Of a stretch of 64,000 bases of DNA, positions 61,934 through 64,000 are shown piece by piece. Source of the stretch: Phenylobacterium sp. (GTDB taxonomy: Bacteria; Pseudomonadota; Alphaproteobacteria; Caulobacterales; Caulobacteraceae); contig NZ_JAUXVZ010000047.1 in NCBI RefSeq assembly GCF_030680185.1, positions 35,346 through 99,345 of the forward strand, read 5' to 3'. A program made the position numbers and the translations under genes. Within the stretch, counting starts at the first letter, position 1. Every line of letters begins with the position of its first letter. The notes beneath the pieces are model-generated. The model did no database searches. It was given only the letters and a program-made list of their open reading frames with translations, and had not been told where the DNA came from.

Positions 61934-62050
61934 TGTCTCATTAGGTTCTAGACCTCCAGACAGTAGCGTCTCGAAATTGGTTTGTCGGGTCATTTGAGAC
62001 AGGAAATGCGTCTCGCAGCAGGTGTCTCGTCGGGTATAAGCATCTGAGAC
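61934..62050. promoter_or_regulatory. Candidate res site: paired GTCTC/GAGAC arms beside the recombinase gene
   Basis: Copies of TGTCTC or its complement GAGACA occur at 61934, 61968, 61996, 62010, 62024 and 62045. Several pair as inverted arms spanning about 27-33 bases (62024-62050; 61968-62000) and TGTCT/AGACA (61934-61962, 29 bases). Three dimer sites next to the gene are the arrangement of resolvase res sites and would also autoregulate it. Confidence 0.6.
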
Positions 62051-62122
62051 ATGAATACGACTGCATGACACAATGGGCGAGCTCGACGATATTCAGGAAA
62101 TAACGGCCCGCTCAGGCGCCGA

Positions 62123-62695
62123 ATGCAGAGTTGGAATGCTCAGACGATGAGAAACACCGCCCTACGATCAAGTCAGCCCCTTGTGCTTGGATTGGTAGGC
62201 GCAACCGGATCAGGCAAGACCACGATTGCTCGACTTCTCACCCAGCAGCACGGCTTCGTGAATTTCCATATGGGCCGACCTCTGAAGGACATGCTGCTAG
62301 CACTTGGTCTTTCTGAAGAGGATGTCGCCGGCACCCCCGAGCAGCGCGCCAAGCCGCAAGAATTGCTCGGCGGAAAATCCGCTCGGCAGGCGTTAACAAG
62401 TCTGGGAACCGACTGGGGTCGCAACATGGTCACGCCAGACATATGGGCGAACGCCGTGAGGCAACGGTTAAGGAGGCACTTCTCCGACGCAGCCTCACCT
62501 CCGCCCGTCGTCATCGACGATCTGCGCTTTCCGAATGACTGGAAGGTCGTTCGAGAGTTCGGCGGCGTCATACTCCGAGTTAGACGTTCGGATGTCGAGC
62601 GACACCGCACAGCACTGGAAAAGGCGCTATATCGCATTGGTCTGGGCTCATACGCAGCTGAGCGGTACGCATCCGGTGAGGACCGCGGCGGCTAG
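62123..62695 (+). CDS. Phage-type deoxynucleoside monophosphate kinase, C-terminus truncated by IS66
   Basis: A P-loop kinase: GLVGATGSGKTTIARLL at the start, then HMGRPLKDMLLALGL, ELLGGKSARQALTSLGTDWGR and VVIDDLRFPNDW, the signature of phage dNMP kinases that supply dNTP precursors. The usual 3' part, with the adenine-binding and lid region after VILRVRR, is replaced by about 30 unrelated residues; the last ten are encoded by the IS terminal repeat from 62665. An alternative start is ATG 62147. Confidence 0.78.
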   Translation: MQSWNAQTMRNTALRSSQPLVLGLVGATGSGKTTIARLLTQQHGFVNFHMGRPLKDMLLALGLSEEDVAGTPEQRAKPQELLGGKSARQALTSLGTDWGRNMVTPDIWANAVRQRLRRHFSDAASPPPVVIDDLRFPNDWKVVREFGGVILRVRRSDVERHRTALEKALYRIGLGSYAAERYASGEDRGG

Positions 62696-64000
62696 GCTGT
62701 GAAACGCCGGGAAGTGGCTTAGGCGGCAAGCGCCGTGGGCGTCCAGTTCCAGGGCAACAACTCGTTGAGACGACTGGCCGGCAGGTCGTTGATGCGCGCG
62801 AGGACATCGGCGAGCCAGGCCTGAGGGTCGACGCCGTTGAGCTTGGCGGTTGCGATGAGGCTGTACATGGCCGCCGCACGCTGACCGCCACGATCGGAGC
62901 CGGCGAACAGCCAGGACTTGCGGCCAAGGGCGATGCCTCTGAGGGCCCGCTCGGCGGCGTTGTTGGAGAGACAGACGCGGCCGTCATCCAGGAAGCGGAT
63001 GAAGGAGGGCCAGCGTCGCTTGAGGTAGTTGATCGCCTTGATGATGTGGTGGCTGCTGGTGAGCTGCTGGCGGGTCTCGGCCATCCAGGCTTCGAGCTCG
63101 GCGAGGATCGGCGCGCTCTGCTCACGGCGGACGACCAGGCGAGCTTCGGGGCTTGCGCCGTTGATCTGCCGCTCGACGGCGAAGAGGGCGTCGATCAGGC
63201 GCACCGCGTCCAGAGCCTTGGGATAGACGGCCTTGGGCTTCTCGCCGCGGGCCTTCTGGCGCTCGGCGGTCTCGATGTCGGCCAGCTCGAAGAACTTGCG
63301 GCGGGCGTGCGCCCAGCACCCGGCCTCCACGATGAGACCTGGAGATCGGCCTGGCTTGTAGAGCTCGGTGTAGCCGCCAAAGGCGTCGGCCTGGAGGATC
63401 CCGCTCCATGTCTGCAGGTGGCCTTGCGGATGCACGCCCTTGCGATCGCGGGAGTAGTAGAAGATCGCCGCGGGCGGACCTGCGCCGCTGAAGGGGGCGT
63501 CGTCTCGCACATAGGTCCACAATCGGCCCACATCGGTCTGGCCCTTGGCCAGGACCGGAACGGTCGTGTCGTCGCCGTGCAGGCGCTCGGCGGCCAGGAC
63601 ATGGGCCTCAATGCGCTCGACCAGCGGCGCCAGGACCGTGGCCACGCCGCCGACCTGGTCGGCCAGGGTCGAGAGGCTGAGCGGCACGCCCTCGCGGGCG
63701 TAGCGCTCGGCCTGGCGATTAAGCGGCTGATGCTGCCCAAACTTCTCGAAGACGATCATGGCCAGCAGGCTGGGGCCGGCCCAGCCGCGGGGTAGGACAT
63801 GGAAGGGGGCTGGAGCCTGGGCGATGGTCTCGCAGTCTCGGCAGGAGACCTTCTCGCGGACGGTCTGGATCACCTTCCACTGGCGGGGGATCACCTCCAG
63901 CGTCTCGGTGACGTCCTCGCCGAGCTTGGTCAGGCGCGCGCCACCGCAGCAGGCGCAGGTCTTGGGGGCCTCGATCACGACGCGCTCGCGCGGCAGATGC
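62665..64000 (-). mobile_element. IS66-family insertion sequence (partial, continues past window)
   Basis: The boundary is set by GTACGCATCCGG at 62665, which resembles the GTAAGCG-type terminal repeat of IS66 elements. The transposase gene reads away from the right edge towards it. Only one end is in the window, so the target duplication cannot be confirmed. Confidence 0.65.
62719..64000 (-). CDS. tnpC: IS66 family transposase TnpC (partial, start outside window)
   Basis: At least 420 residues of a DDE transposase; an N-terminal zinc pair CACCGG/CRDC, the catalytic aspartates in LHGDDTTVPVL and ILQADAFGGY, the glutamate in NNAAERALRG, and the C-terminal NELLPWNW tail of IS66 TnpC. An internal GTG at 63978 is only an apparent start: the frame continues to 64000 with HLPRERVV, as in full-length TnpC. 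Confidence 0.93.
   Translation of the reverse strand, partial: HLPRERVVIEAPKTCACCGGARLTKLGEDVTETLEVIPRQWKVIQTVREKVSCRDCETIAQAPAPFHVLPRGWAGPSLLAMIVFEKFGQHQPLNRQAERYAREGVPLSLSTLADQVGGVATVLAPLVERIEAHVLAAERLHGDDTTVPVLAKGQTDVGRLWTYVRDDAPFSGAGPPAAIFYYSRDRKGVHPQGHLQTWSGILQADAFGGYTELYKPGRSPGLIVEAGCWAHARRKFFELADIETAERQKARGEKPKAVYPKALDAVRLIDALFAVERQINGASPEARLVVRREQSAPILAELEAWMAETRQQLTSSHHIIKAINYLKRRWPSFIRFLDDGRVCLSNNAAERALRGIALGRKSWLFAGSDRGGQRAAAMYSLIATAKLNGVDPQAWLADVLARINDLPASRLNELLPWNWTPTALAA

Larger units (their letters stand above)
53545..64000. mobile_element. Integrated genomic island (left part; right end outside window)
   Basis: From the tRNA 3' remnant onwards gene content changes: tyrosine recombinase, defence-like genes, many orphan genes, serine recombinase, phage-type nucleotide kinase and an IS66 element. 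Non-coding gaps are longer and the DNA is visibly less GC-rich than the glycan locus. The matching right attachment site and the intact tRNA-Arg should lie beyond base 64000. Confidence 0.7.

Overview
The window reads as chromosomal DNA of a GC-rich alphaproteobacterium, most likely a member of the Caulobacteraceae (Caulobacter or Phenylobacterium). This is an inference from gene content: a phoR-type kinase divergent from a blue-light LOV kinase with its single-domain receiver (the lovK-lovR pair known from Caulobacter), an RTX-type candidate surface-layer protein beside a dedicated type I exporter, and a large surface-glycan locus. No rRNA, complete tRNA or CRISPR array was seen.

Positions 1-3086 carry signalling and transport genes: partial phoR, lovK, lovR and a SemiSWEET-like transporter. 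Positions 3195-53473 are almost entirely surface glycan and surface protein biology. A TPR/GT41 O-GlcNAc-transferase-like protein converges on a seven-gene minus-strand operon (5504-11218) that should make a CDP-linked, C-methylated 6-deoxyhexose. Then come a sulfotransferase, an M23 lipoprotein, the RTX protein with its ABC exporter and adaptor, and a run of glycosyltransferases. Three of these proteins carry a previously unlabelled repeat of about 38 residues. A second block (32013-45592) contains sugar-modifying enzymes, GT2 and GtrA-type proteins, a PIG-L deacetylase, an ABC-2 exporter pair (wzm/wzt-like) and two more large glycosyltransferases. An ordinary metabolic patch follows (45609-51019): a lysine-catabolism-like aldehyde dehydrogenase and saccharopine-type dehydrogenase divergent from an Lrp regulator, an SDR and an AI-2E-family permease. 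A membrane protein plus lipoprotein pair (51171-53473) is a paralogue of the pair at 29684-31804, whose membrane gene is broken by a G8 tract.

From about 53545 to beyond the right edge the sequence is an integrated island. Its left boundary is a 22-bp match to the 3' end of a tRNA-Arg gene. Directly inside lies a tyrosine recombinase gene split by a one-base frameshift. The island is less GC-rich, has longer non-coding stretches, and carries candidate anti-phage genes (an Abi_C-type protein and a ScoMcrA-like HNH nuclease), a possible HUH protein, a small operon behind a dense regulatory region with a terminator/leader, a secreted nuclease-like protein, a secreted three-repeat protein, a serine recombinase with an adjacent res-like site, and a phage-type dNMP kinase truncated by an IS66-family element that continues past base 64000.

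The genes fit a surface-coat programme. Nucleotide sugars are made (CDP-sugar operon), assembled by the glycosyltransferases, modified (sulfotransferases, acetyltransferases, deacetylase, lipoproteins) and exported by the Wzm/Wzt-type ABC transporter, while the RTX protein leaves by its own type I system. The island is a separate acquisition inserted next to this locus.
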